DNA of 64,000 nucleotides, from assembly GCA_014885115.2 (NCBI GenBank), contig WKLE02000787.1:31549-95548 (forward strand). Direction: 5' to 3'. A model generated the notes under the pieces. The model ran no database searches. It saw only the letters and a program-made list of their open reading frames with translations, and was not told the origin of the DNA. Position 1 is the first letter of the stretch; each line of letters begins with the position of its first letter. This document shows positions 54,446 through 64,000 of the stretch, piece after piece. Both the position numbers and the translations under genes were made by a program. The stretch is from Asterionellopsis glacialis. Lineage: Eukaryota > Bacillariophyta > Plagiogrammaphyceae > Rhaphoneidales > Asterionellopsidaceae.

Positions 54446-55771
54446 ATGGACGACAACAGCTGTGTGCATACTACTCGTAAGCAACAACAACAAATGCCCC
54501 TGGAATGTGCATGTCAACATCATCAGTCATCATCAACCCCTGTGCTATGTCCCGTATGTGTTGATCGGGCGTTAAGATCTCAACTGGACCGTCATCACAT
54601 GGCGTTGCAAGAGACGGCGGAGGCGAAACAAGAATGTGCTCGTCGGCTAGTGGAATTGCGGTCTGGTTCGGAGGAAAGTCCTTTCAATCTGTCGGAACTC
54701 GTGCAGGAGTCGCAAGTATTAAAAGATAGGCTAGGATTTTTACGGCAAGAATGTGGATCTCTTGCAGTGAAAGTAGCCGCGCAAGTCGTAAAGAACGATG
54801 AACGTCAAGTCGGAAGAACTGAACCTTCTGCTCCACGACAGAAGTTGCACAGGCTTTATCAAGCTCTCTGCGATCCAGTAGATGGGGCATTGACAAATTC
54901 AATCGTACATACGACGGGACTTGTAAGGGTGGCAAGATACCAATGGGCGGTCCAAGCTTTTACTATCCACCGTCTCGATGTAGGATTGGAAAACCATGAT
55001 GATGACAACCGAAATCCGAATCGTCGTCCGAAGGGAATTGGAAAAATTGGTGGTCTCCCCTTGCCTCATGCAGGCCCTGAATTGTACGGTGTTCTTCCAC
55101 CACAAGAGTTGATATCTGCACTGAGATTGGTGGCCTCCCTGACGTGCACAGTGGCACGGTGTTTGGGAATAGATCTTCCGCATCCGATTTTATTGCGACC
55201 GCCGGGAATGAACGGAAAGAACCGCAACGATGATTTGTGCGATATTGTTCACACAGTGAAAGTAGAAACAAAAGAAAAAAAAGACCATATGACCGGAAGA
55301 CAAGAAGAAAAGCAACAGCCTGTGGGATCGTCATCCACAGCTTCTTTGATGACACTCGTTGGTGCAACATCTGCATGGGGTCGATCTGCCAAAAACGCTC
55401 TTCTTGCTCGGGCTACGGGAGCCCTTGAAGAGGATGTCACTGCTATGCCTCCTCCTTCCATGGAACCAGCCCTAGTCAATCGGCGATTACTACATGCAAC
55501 GTGTGTTGTTTTGTCTGAAGACTCTAAGTCATCCTCGCTTTACACTTTGTCAAAAGAAACCATGTTGGATGATCAGTTTGCGATTGGACTACAATTCTTG
55601 CAGAACAATGTTGTCGCACTTTGTATTCGATCGGGTGTTCCTGTTGATAATTTGTGGCCAGCCGAAGCATTGCTACTGAATCTATACGCATTGTGGCTAC
55701 ACTGCCAAGATCAAATCGTTGAAATTGTCTATGGCACCACGGGTGGGCAAGAAAAGGAATCTAGAAAATGA
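54446..55771 (+). CDS. ATG14/UVRAG (Vps38)-like PI3-kinase complex subunit, tentative
   Basis: A single exon of 441 residues. An N-terminal cysteine cluster (Cys21, Cys23, then LCPVC at 35-38) is followed by a coiled coil rich in Gln, Glu, Arg and Leu (about 50-130). A C-terminal folded region follows, with KIGGLPLPHAG, PPQELISALRLVASLTCTVA, RCLGIDLPHPILLRPP and DDQFAIGLQFLQNNVVALCI. The order Cys motif, coiled coil, then 'LP...L...L..YV..L...LA..L.I.LP.PI' is that of the Atg14/UVRAG family. These bind Beclin and Vps34 in autophagy or endosomal sorting. Similarity is visible only at motif level, so the call is tentative. No signal peptide or membrane segment. Confidence 0.5.
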   Translation: MDDNSCVHTTRKQQQQMPLECACQHHQSSSTPVLCPVCVDRALRSQLDRHHMALQETAEAKQECARRLVELRSGSEESPFNLSELVQESQVLKDRLGFLRQECGSLAVKVAAQVVKNDERQVGRTEPSAPRQKLHRLYQALCDPVDGALTNSIVHTTGLVRVARYQWAVQAFTIHRLDVGLENHDDDNRNPNRRPKGIGKIGGLPLPHAGPELYGVLPPQELISALRLVASLTCTVARCLGIDLPHPILLRPPGMNGKNRNDDLCDIVHTVKVETKEKKDHMTGRQEEKQQPVGSSSTASLMTLVGATSAWGRSAKNALLARATGALEEDVTAMPPPSMEPALVNRRLLHATCVVLSEDSKSSSLYTLSKETMLDDQFAIGLQFLQNNVVALCIRSGVPVDNLWPAEALLLNLYALWLHCQDQIVEIVYGTTGGQEKESRK

Positions 55772-55805
55772 AAATCTTGTAGAGTTTATAAATATGTTTT
55801 TATAG

Positions 55806-57425
55806 CTACCAATAGTCTCTATCACCTTCGCCTGTCGCTGTTTCTATCTGGGCCTCTCTGGAGCTAGTGCTTGTTGCTACATTCTGATTAGCTATGATTT
55901 CCCTTTCTTTATTCCGATTTGGTGTCGACGATCCCCATACTAGTATCATCCCATCCTTCCCACCAGATATGAGACCTAAGTTGACCTCATCAACGGCTAA
56001 AGATGTCACACTATCCAAGTGGCCCTCAAGTCTTTGTGCCGGCTTTCCTCCTCTATCAAGCGAATATCCCAAGATGGCATCCCCGTGACCAATCCAGGCC
56101 ATCATAGATTTAGCTGATGGTGGTATCACTATTGGAATTCGTTTATTGTGTTTCGAAACAGCGGGTTGGTTCGGTCTTGTCCCGAAGAAAAAATGGGTTG
56201 GAACCAACCGACCCGACCTCAAATCCCAATGGTACAAATTTCCATCTTTTCCAGTGGTGACAAGAAACTGCCCATCAGGGCAGAAACTGAGTGCTGATAT
56301 AGCACCACCATGCGATTGAACTGTGCTTGATTCTACAAGCGAAAAGTTGCTTGGAGCTATGGCCCCGGATGCTGTTCGTTTCCCAGTATTTTTTGAAGAT
56401 TGTTGTCTCTTTCTTAAATGTCGATAAGAGGACGAGTATTTTCCAGCAGACATAGACAGATCAGGGGAAGCGTCACGGTCTAATATAGTGGTACAAGCAT
56501 TCGAACCGGATTTGCGAATATCCCAAAGTGCAACTTTTAAAAAGAAACCATCAAACGTAGTATGATACAGGAGAATAACCCAAGACAAAACAAACACCAA
56601 AATGATGAGCAACCGTAAATACAAAGAAGTAAAACCATGCTTTGCATGTGCTACTGAAAAAAATACGAACAAGATTCACTCACCGGCTCCATCATTAGAC
56701 CCGCTTGATAAAACATATTGGCAGGTTGGTGACCACTGAACTGCCGTGACATTTTGACGGTGTGCCACCAAAGTGTGCGAAGAGGCACCCGAGCGTAAAT
56801 CTACCAGCTTCACTGCACTACTGGATGCACTACTGGAAGAACCTCCCACTGCCAAGAGTGATTGAGATGGCCCACTCATATCAAAACAACAGCATTGTTG
56901 AAATGGACGGTACATCGCCACTGGTACCATTCCATTGGTATCCCAAACTAGCATAGACCCGTCGGAACCTGCTGATACAAATGCTCCAGTGTCTACGGGG
57001 TACCACTGTGCCGCTACCACTGAAAGTGAGTGCCCCGCGGGTATTTGTAACGAATTATCTGTACTGGGTGGTGCCCGAACTGATTGTGCCACAGCCTTGT
57101 GGATTTGCCGACCATGACCGGTATTGATTCCATTGCCAACGCTACCACCGGTCAAGTGGTGCTCCGTTCCCCAAATCGATAAATCGTAAATACTGATGGT
57201 AGCATCGCCACTACCAGCTAGCAAAAATCGTCCTTCAGCAATATCAAGACTTGAGATTTTACCGTTGTGGGACGAAGCAATCTGAGGGCTCTCTAGCAAT
57301 TCAAAGTATTCTTTCAACGCTGCAACTCCGTTCCAGAATCCCTGACGGCGGACTCTTCCTTCTGCGCGAGCATTAGTCAACAAGGTAAGAGAACGAGGAT
57401 AGTTTTTGTGAGATTGACGGGGCAT
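55806..57425 (-). CDS. ERCC8: CSA/ERCC8-like WD40 DNA-repair ubiquitin-ligase adaptor
   Basis: Minus-strand exons are 57425-56684 and 56533-55806. A 150-bp phase-1 intron (donor GTGAGT, acceptor TAAAAG) restores DGAVALWDIRKSG and gives 489 residues. WD40 blades run from GKISSLDIAEGRFLLAGSGD through AQWYPVDTGAFVSAGSDGSM, VKLVDLRSGASSHTLVAHRQ, TAVQWSPTCQYVLSSGSNDG and LSFCPDGQFLVTTGKDGNLY to LEGHLDSVTSLAVDE. Blade order, the 'QWYPxDTGxFxSxxxD' segment and 'LVxHRQxxxAVxWSP' are typical of Cockayne syndrome A. That protein is the CRL4 substrate receptor in transcription-coupled nucleotide excision repair. A Ser/Lys/Arg-rich insert separates two blades. Assignment among WD40 proteins is good but not certain. 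Confidence 0.8.
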
Positions 57426-57982
57426 TCTTTTTCAAATGCATAATGATGCTTCTATCTTATCTGAGATGAGTCGGCTACGAAATATACATAGAACACCATT
57501 TCGTATAATAACAGTCAGAGCTCAAGGAGTAGACTCTGGACTGTAACATGCATGGCATGTCTGGAAATGGTATCTTTCGCCGCGAGCTTGCCATAGTCAA
57601 TACCTGGCAGAGTAGTCTCACGGCTTTTGACAAAGTCCCCTACCTACTAGTAGTGATGGACTTACGAACACGCTAGTACTAAAGAATTATTACTAAAAAT
57701 TATTAAGGATAATGGGACTTACTCAGGAAACAAGCAAATGTGTTGCACTGACTAAGTCCCCTTTTATCTCTAATTTGCATCTGCTGAAGTACCAGGTACG
57801 TAGTCTACTGTTAGGTCATGTCAGTCAATAGAGCTTACAACAGTCGTAAAGTGTTGCAGTAAATCATGTCTAGCATTGAAATTGCGAATACTTTCCAACT
57901 TTGGAGATACGAACAAGACTACTTTTAAAATATTTAAGTTTTAGTTTATAATCATTACAATGTCTAGCAATATACGGATAAA
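57426..57982. other. Intergenic spacer between CSA start and GST 3' end
   Basis: About 560 bp, including the CSA promoter. One TACCAGGTACGTAG word lies at 57790. No gene is seen. Confidence 0.5.
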
Positions 57983-58071
57983 CTTGATTGAAACAAACGG
58001 AGCATTGCTTCAGAGTTCTGAATAAGTTGATTAAGGGGTCGTCACTCGTCATTACCTGTTTGTTTGTCAAG
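57983..58071 (-). promoter_or_regulatory. Candidate SECIS element in the 3' UTR of the GST gene
   Basis: Read on the minus strand, 65 nt after the stop. An outer stem CTTGA/TCAAG (58071-58067 with 57987-57983) leads to a perfect 8-bp helix AAACAAAC/GTTTGTTT (58065-58058 with 57998-57991). An internal loop follows, then a quartet-like pair TGAC/TGAA (58051-58048 with 58012-58009, giving G.A and A.G pairs). Then comes stem GAGT/ACTC and an apical loop that starts CC. The spacing ATGA-N10-CC-N24-TGAA fits the eukaryotic SECIS consensus in its CC variant. The upper stem has few Watson-Crick pairs, which weakens the call. Confidence 0.4.
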
Positions 58072-58135
58072 ATCATCATGTATTGTACTTGTCACGAATG
58101 TCATTAAATGGCGCCATAGATGTCATACTTATTTC

Positions 58136-59017
58136 TTACTTCATGGAAGCAAACCGTTCTAACATTCTATTTATACCCTGCATGGTTTGTTCTTTAGATA
58201 GTTCAGTGGTTTTGACAGAGGGCCGTCCTAAAACAGATTCAATCCAAAGTTTGGTACGTGTCAAATTGTGTTCCTCACACATTTTGATAGGATCAATATC
58301 AGTACAACTAGGTAAAACATTGCACGCACGTTGAACGAAAGGTGCAATGTTGCACTCTGCAAGTGAAAATTGTTCTCCAAATAGAAAGTGAGCATCACCA
58401 CGGTTGCTAGCACCCATTTTTTCGAGAAATGTGTTCACACTATATAGACCTTTTTTGAATTCCTCAATAGCTTGTTCCAGTTGTTGCTGTTGTTCTTCTT
58501 TATTTCCATCTCCTTCAGCTCTCATTGCGGCAGCAGCACGCACTATGGGAAAGTACGAAAAGCTTGATCCACAGAGTTCCGTAAAAAGTCTCATGGTGGC
58601 ACGATCATCAATATTGGATGGCAGTAAATCTGACTCTGGAAATCGTTCTGCAAGGTATTGTGCCACAACTAGACTTTCAGTTAGAACCAAAGTAGAGCCT
58701 CCTTCCTCACCCTGCGTAACTTCTAAAACAGGAACTTTAGCTCGAGCATCTGGAAGTGGATTAGCCTTGGCATATATGTCACAAAACTCTTTAGGTTTGT
58801 TCTGTAAATCAATTAAGACTGTTTCATAATTTGGTATCGATCCACTACGACAACACTCTTCGAGGGCAATCCAAACCCTTGCAGCGTACGGTCACGATTT
58901 CGATGTATGTAAGCGAAATGATGCCGATGACGGCTGCTTGTTTATGGCTGTCGCGGCAATCAACGTGCAAAACAATAAGAACAAGATCGAGACTGATAAT
59001 GTCGCCATGGTGGCCAT
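58136..59017 (-). CDS. Glutathione S-transferase with in-frame TGA at the catalytic position (probable selenoprotein)
   Basis: Read on the minus strand from the ATG at 59017 (a second ATG is at 59008; both have A at -3 and G at +4), with the TGA at 58892-58894 decoded. This gives 293 residues and no intron is needed. The start MATMATLSVSILFLLFCTLI is a signal peptide. FRLHTSKS, the TGA codon (residue 42), then PYAARVWIALEE is the beta-1/alpha-1 active-site region of omega-like GSTs, where the family has CPYA or SPYA. AKVPVLEV and LTESLVVAQYLAERFPESDL follow, completing the thioredoxin fold. A helical C-terminal domain follows with FGEQFSLAECNIAPFVQRAC. A SECIS-like hairpin follows the TAA stop. 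A nonsense-mutated pseudogene is the alternative, but the rest of the frame is intact. Confidence 0.75.
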
Positions 59018-60418
59018 GTTCTATGGCGACTATTCGTTCGGCCGTAGACAGTGATAATTTAATAGGAACAAGGGAAAAAATGAGATGTCAGAGATGTCTC
59101 CGACGAGTACGTACTTCACTCGTACTACTAATATCTAGTCTACTTGCTTGATTTTTACCAACCCCATTTTTCGGTAAAGAAGTGCATATCCTGAACACTA
59201 GTTCGCAGAAAATCTGATAAACTCGCCTTACCTTTTCACAACATTTCCTGTAGGTTTTCCGAAAAATGGCCATCATAACAACAAAACTTCTTCTGTACCA
59301 AATAACCATGCAATGATAATTCATTTCGTTTATTATTTGAAGCCTATTGTTATACCATAATTGTATTATTTTACAACCAAATTTGTAATGAGATTGTGTC
59401 TTCTTTCTATACAAAAGCTGCACCAGTAACACTAGCTGGTTGTTCACTGTTTGCATGCGATATCAAAACAAAGTTTTTATGATGAAGTGGTGAGGTTTAT
59501 GATTCATGTGACTAAAAATACTTGGTATCATATCTGAATCAATTTTAATGCAGATGGAGCTCAATACTTGATTTGTAGTGAACTGGTTGTCGAGTTGACG
59601 AGGCAACCACGAATGGATATATATATCACGGATAAACTACACAATGCCATACTTTACATTATATCTTCATCAATTTTGGACCATTTGACATTTTTTTTGT
59701 TTTAGAAACGATTGCCATGAGGTGTAGATATGGGGCAAATACTTGTATTGTCTAGCTGATAATTGAGCTTTCGAGACAAACGTAGCATTGATGAGAATAG
59801 AAAGGAAGAAAAAGAAAGTGAAGATCTTTCTTCTTTTTTCCTCCCTTTTCTGCTCTTTCTCTCTCTCTCTTCCCCTTTCTTTCTCTAGTGCCTGGGGTAG
59901 GAGCTTTTGAAATCGTTTAATAAATGCATCAATACACTGTAGGAGCAGCATTTTTGCCAACTTCCAACATCAAGGCTCAGAGTATTATATACTGATTGAC
60001 TTCCATTATATTCGGACAAAACCATTTCTCGGAATGGATGACCTTCAAGGAAGAAAAAGTAAGTAATGCTACCTACAGGGACGTCTGACGGCAAAGATTT
60101 CATACTATAAACGTTGAAAGACCCCAAGTCTTAGTTCCTGATGTTCTTTGGAAATTCAAATACTGTGGGTAGTGAACCAAAAAGTACCTGTACAATTATG
60201 ATAGATTCAATTTACGTTGTTTGTCGTTTTTTAATGGTACAACTTTGCAGTACGACAGGACATAGTCCAAATTTTGTAATCTAAAAGAGCCACAGAGGTA
60301 TTCTGCTTTGGTTTAAGTTGAAGTGACATGTAATGAAAGTACATTTGCCGCGAGTATAGTTGTAACACAGCTTAGAAAGACTTTGCAACAAATTCAGAAA
60401 ATAAGACAGAACTTTCTA
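59018..60418. other. Intergenic region, no gene supported
   Basis: About 1.4 kb, AT-rich, with a long polypyrimidine run (59820-59887). Short minus-strand frames at 59088-59456 and 59670-60127 have low-complexity or unrecognisable products. The GST promoter should lie at its left edge. Confidence 0.5.
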
Positions 60419-60623
60419 CACAGTCTGGTTTAAATAGTAAAGGTTACAAAACATTGGCGTGGGCAGAAAGTACAAATCTGCAGTGGTGTATATCATGTAC
60501 ACTACTTATCTTTGGGGGGGGGGACACGGTCTGGTTTAAATAGTACCAGGTAAATTTACAAAACATTGATGTGGGGAGAGAGTACACATCTGCGGTTGTG
60601 TATATCATGTAGACTACTTATCT
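60419..60623. repeat. Tandem duplication of about 100 bp
   Basis: Copy 1 (60419-60513) and copy 2 (60525-60623) share CACRGTCTGGTTTAAATAGTA, TACAAAACATTG, GAGTACA-like sequence and GTGTATATCATGTA-ACTACTTATCTTT with scattered differences. They are separated by a run of G. The second copy ends about 20 bp from the stop of the Nudix gene, so both probably lie in its 3' flank. Confidence 0.85.
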
Positions 60624-60645
60624 TTTCTCTTTTGGGGAGAAGGCG

Positions 60646-61446
60646 CTATATCTCACTTTTTTTCTCTTCTTCGCTATCGTCACTTCCTTCATCCTGGCGA
60701 ATGTATTTCTCATTCTCTTCATCGAAAATTACTTTCACAGATGCCTCCGTAGATTTGGCCTCTTTCATGGTTCGGACAAAGTTGAGGGCCTTTTCAACAA
60801 TCTCAATGTGTGCTGTGGATGGATCTTCGCAGTTTGCACCCTCTGTTGCTTTTTGGAGCATCTCGTAAGCAACTTTTGCCTTGAGAGCCTTGATTGACGC
60901 AATCAAACATGGATGAAATCGATCTGTTTGGGAGACAACATCATCCATTACCCACCACTTGCTCTCGTGGTACTCATCCGGGTCCAAAGCTGGGACACCT
61001 CTGGCTTCTTCTTCCCTTGTCAGACAAAGAGAATGAACCGTCGATATATCTGCAGTTCCGTTTGTTGATGGCTTTTGCTCTCTGTAAGACCAAACCATGG
61101 AATAGTTAGCCACAACTTCGTAACGTGATTCTGGGAAGTCTAATCCAAGTTCGCGTTTCAGATTACGCCTCGCTGCGGCGATTGTTGTATCTCCTGGTCG
61201 GCTCCTTCCACCAATGAACCACCAGTCTGGCTGAGGTTTAACCTTCCTTTTACCAAGAAGCACTTTTTTGCCGTCGGATGATACTACAAGCACATCACTG
61301 CAGCCCTTGACAAGAGCGTCTAATGCCAACCCATACTCACGTTCCGGCAAAAACACGCGCTGAGGAGTAAAAGGTCCAGTTACAAACTGAGGAGTGTCAA
61401 ACATTGTCCAGGTATTGCAGAGTGAGTGATAGCACTTGATGTACAA
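60646..61446 (-). CDS. Nudix hydrolase-fold protein with degenerate Nudix box
   Basis: A single minus-strand exon of 266 residues; an internal ATG at 61404 (MFDTPQFVTGP) is an alternative start. SDVLVVSSDGKKVLLGKRKV and DWWFIGGRSRPGDT lead into ARRNLKRELGLDFP, which has the shape of the Nudix box. Compared with G-x5-E-x7-REUxEExGU, the first E is D, and R-E-U-x-E-E-x-G-U reads R-N-L-K-R-E-L-G-L. Two of the usual acidic metal ligands are therefore missing and one Glu remains. Later EYHESKWWVMDDV fits the domain end. The C-terminus is acidic. Hydrolase activity is doubtful; it may bind nucleotides or act on an atypical substrate. No targeting signal is clear. Confidence 0.75.
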   Translation of the reverse strand: MYIKCYHSLCNTWTMFDTPQFVTGPFTPQRVFLPEREYGLALDALVKGCSDVLVVSSDGKKVLLGKRKVKPQPDWWFIGGRSRPGDTTIAAARRNLKRELGLDFPESRYEVVANYSMVWSYREQKPSTNGTADISTVHSLCLTREEEARGVPALDPDEYHESKWWVMDDVVSQTDRFHPCLIASIKALKAKVAYEMLQKATEGANCEDPSTAHIEIVEKALNFVRTMKEAKSTEASVKVIFDEENEKYIRQDEGSDDSEEEKKSEI

Positions 61447-62779
61447 CCAGAGTTTCCGATGTTTTAGTGTAACAGGAGGTATCCAGCGAAAGTTCGTTGG
61501 AGTGGGGTTCGTTGGAGATGTTCATCGGGATAAACGACCGCGCAAATTTTTTTCGTGTGTCCCAATAAGAATGACCGATGACCGATGACTCGCGTTGAGT
61601 TAAAAATATAGGAGTGGTACCGTTGAGGAGTGGATTGAGAAACATGCCAGGAACGGTGTAATCAATACGACCACACCAGAACTCCGACTTATCCCGGTCA
61701 TTTACTGTCTGCGGTAGCTGTTTTCCCGCCTTTCAGAAAGTCCGGGAAAAGTGATTTTACATTTCAGAACAACTGCACCACATATACAGGTAAGACTGTC
61801 GCTATCCAATTGGACTAAGAATTTTCGGAAATCCCGACTTTCGAGAAAAAGCAAAAAGAAAAACTCGACTCATAATTTTTATTTTAGAGATTTTTTTTTC
61901 AAGTGACGGACTCTCATTTTTTTTCTGTTTTCGTTTTCATGAAGCTCTATCCCTTGCTTTCTCATGCCTTTCGCCTTTCTTTTTTAATTTTGTTTAAGAT
62001 AGCATCCCCAGGATGGGGACACGTAATGTCTTGGTATTCTTTGGGTAGCAACAGTCGAAACTTATTGTAAAGTTCAACCTGCTTTATTTCGGGTATTCCT
62101 GGATCCGGGATGACTGGAATGTTGTAGTCAAGAAAAAGCGCAAACTATAGGTGCAGTAAATGCAGCTGACAAAAAAATTACATGTTGTTGCATGCGCAAA
62201 ATGTGCATGATGTAGGTGTCCATACATCAGAAAAAACAATGTTCAAATCAACGTATCTCAACTGCCAGCCAGAGATATCCGGAACAAGTACAGCACACCA
62301 ATCAAAAGCTCTTCTTCTGGAGCATTCAAAAATGCAATAAACAGAAATATTTGATTAACTTGATTTTAGTCTGAAATCACCCAGAGGTGGCCAGATTTGA
62401 TAGTGCCATTCTTATATATACAATATTTGGTATGAATATTGTTGCTTGTGATGAACATTCAGAACGACCTTTTCCCAGTTTACCAGGTACGTTAACTTTT
62501 TGCCTACATTTAGTACTAGTTCAAAATGGCACATTATGACAGAAACACCCCCAGGGTTTGGACGGACAAACTGATGTCAGACTATTTCTGTCAGGCATGA
62601 AAAAGATAACCCCAGGAGGTGGAATAGAAAAAAGCACAGGAATCACGCAAGTTGCAGTACTCCAGATCCACGAAAAAGCCACCAGAAGACAAGAAAAATG
62701 AGAAAAACATGAATTGCATCATCTTTTGATACCAACACTCAACAACAGCAACAACAATCAACGTGCTGAGCCTCTTTCC
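61447..62779. other. Intergenic region, no gene supported
   Basis: About 1.3 kb. Homopolymer-rich T/A tracts near 61860-61930 and a TTACCAGGTACG word at 62480. No convincing coding frame is seen. Confidence 0.5.
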
Positions 62780-64000
62780 TATTATGTTGCTCAAAGTAAC
62801 AAGAGGGCTCACACTGTCTTATACAAGCATCAGCTTGAGTGTGCCTTTTTCATTCTGTATCTTTGATACAGCTTGTGACAATGATAAGGCCAGTGGGATA
62901 ATTGCACCAGCACTTTTCCACCATCTTAAGGCAGCTAAGGAAGGGGTGGTATATCCCCAGAAGAAAAGGCCTAGACAAGGCATGACTGATCAAGAAAAAA
63001 AGAAGTGCTTAGGTGTGATCCACTGAAGAAGATTAGTATTAAACAGGGGTTCTTCAGAAATCCTTTTTATCCTCCCCTCCACAAAACTGTAAATTTTGAC
63101 AACCTTACAATATTTTACTAGGGGAGTACATCTGTGGAAGATGAAACTCCACAGATGGAACAAGCTTATTATGTTGTAAAGTATATAGCTACATTTGCTT
63201 GTTTATCACCTCTCTGTGTAAGCATGATAAACAGCAAATGCCCAAAGAACTTACGGAGGACAAGCTTAAGGACTTGTTGAAGGGAGTAACACAGATGGTG
63301 TCACTTGCAGAACAACATGGAGAAGGGGACATTAAGGAAGGCAAGAAACCCCTAAGTATAGAAATGCACAGACTTATACAAAAGTGGTCTATTGAAGAAG
63401 GTTCCAGGGAGGCCATCTTTGTAAGGACCTTTTCTTCCATGACTTGGAATTTGAACTGTCCCAGTGAAAGTACATCTTTCATGTGCTGCAAGCACATAAT
63501 TTGGCACGCGGATGCATTAGGAATACCTTTTGCACATGAAAAGAACAATCAATAAGGAGACAGTAGAAGGTTCAGAAAAATCTCAAACAAAAAAGTTTAG
63601 TAAAAGTTTTAGGGCAGTCCTCATATCCCTGCCTCATGGGATATGAGGTCATAGATATGTTCATCCATTCCTATTGAGGAAGGGCTGAAGTACCTATGTC
63701 TCAAGTGGCACTACTGCTCCCCTGTCCAGAATTTCTGTGAATTTGAGAGGAGGCTGGTCAATGGGTGGAGTCCATGATGTGTATTTTTTGTATGAGAAGG
63801 CAGGGGATCAATATATAGGAACATTGATGGTTGGGTTGAATGTGTATAGCCCTGAGTGTGCAGTATCTGAGCCAGAGTTTTCACCTGTCTCAGATGGTAT
63901 CTCACAACAAGAACCAGATGAGTTACAAAAAGAGATAGACATCAAAGTTGAAGATGCTCTACATCAAATTTTTGGCAACAATCTTCCAGTATTGATAAAA
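62780..64000 (+). mobile_element. Decayed mobile element with tyrosine-recombinase-like ORF (Crypton-type), open at right edge
   Basis: Plus-strand fragments in changing frames. 63199-63555 contains KPLSIEMHRLIQKW, EAIFVRTFSSMTWNLNCPSE-S and a following HIIWHADALGIPFAHEK. After a break, NLRGGWSMGGVHDVYFLYEK-AGDQYIGTLMVGLNVY runs on, open to the window end. From memory these match the order 'LS...Y..LC......F.FA..FL...WNLM.RSE', then 'RGGWS.G.V.D.Y..YE.AGDQ..GR.V.GL' in tyrosine-recombinase-like ORFs of algal and oomycete transposons. Stops and shifts between the blocks mark it as non-functional here. No terminal repeats are seen. Confidence 0.45.

Noticed and set aside
58030..58135. Two other ATGA-N10-AA placements in the GST 3' flank
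   Set aside because: Neither has a workable stem nor a GA partner at the right distance. Only the 57983-58071 fold met the SECIS spacing.
1..64000. tRNA, rRNA and CRISPR arrays
   Set aside because: Searched by eye for B-box-like GGTTCGA contexts, conserved rRNA blocks and spaced direct repeats. None is supported.

Overview
The window is nuclear DNA of a photosynthetic stramenopile, most likely a diatom. The evidence is short spliceosomal introns (about 70-200 bp) in compact, mostly convergent or divergent genes. Several proteins carry a signal peptide followed by an A-F junction, the bipartite targeting signal of complex red plastids. There is also a tandem theta/LCIB-type carbonic anhydrase and a TLC-type nucleotide transporter. 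The species cannot be fixed from sequence alone. There is one assembly gap (15995-16037).

Layout. 1-12209: a giant tetratricopeptide-repeat protein in seven exons (at least 3893 residues, 5' end outside the window). 12317-12798: a small two-exon gene on the minus strand. 13641-20373: a DUF1769 protein, a SUMF2-like protein, MAK16 and a SET-domain methyltransferase. 20509-29272: a nucleotide translocase, a 1049-residue secretory-pathway protein and a ubiquitin protease. 30410-36177: a plastid-type Cys-rich protein, a two-domain theta carbonic anhydrase and a bestrophin-family anion channel. 38435-45403: a FOCAD/RST1-like giant helical-repeat protein and a plastid-type small protein. 47074-57425: CDC37, a plastid short-chain reductase of the NYC1/NOL type, a four-TM membrane protein, an ATG14/UVRAG-like protein and a CSA/ERCC8 WD40 protein. 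58136-61446: a glutathione S-transferase and a Nudix protein. 62780-64000: a decayed mobile element.

Two observations stand out. First, the glutathione S-transferase reads through one in-frame TGA exactly at the catalytic Cys/Ser position. The extension supplies the missing beta-1 strand, a signal peptide and a strong start context. A SECIS-like hairpin fitting the ATGA-N10-CC-N24-TGAA spacing lies in the 3' flank, so this is probably a selenoprotein. Second, a theta-type carbonic anhydrase and a bestrophin-like channel, families that act together in algal CO2-concentrating mechanisms, lie next to each other. The carbonic anhydrase shares a divergent promoter rich in TGACGT (the core of the diatom CO2/cAMP-responsive element) with a plastid-type Cys-rich protein.

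Intergenic DNA carries two dispersed palindromic motif families (ACCAGGTAC/GTACCTGGT and CTCTCTAGAGAG-like). They recur across the window and were not seen in the coding sequences read.
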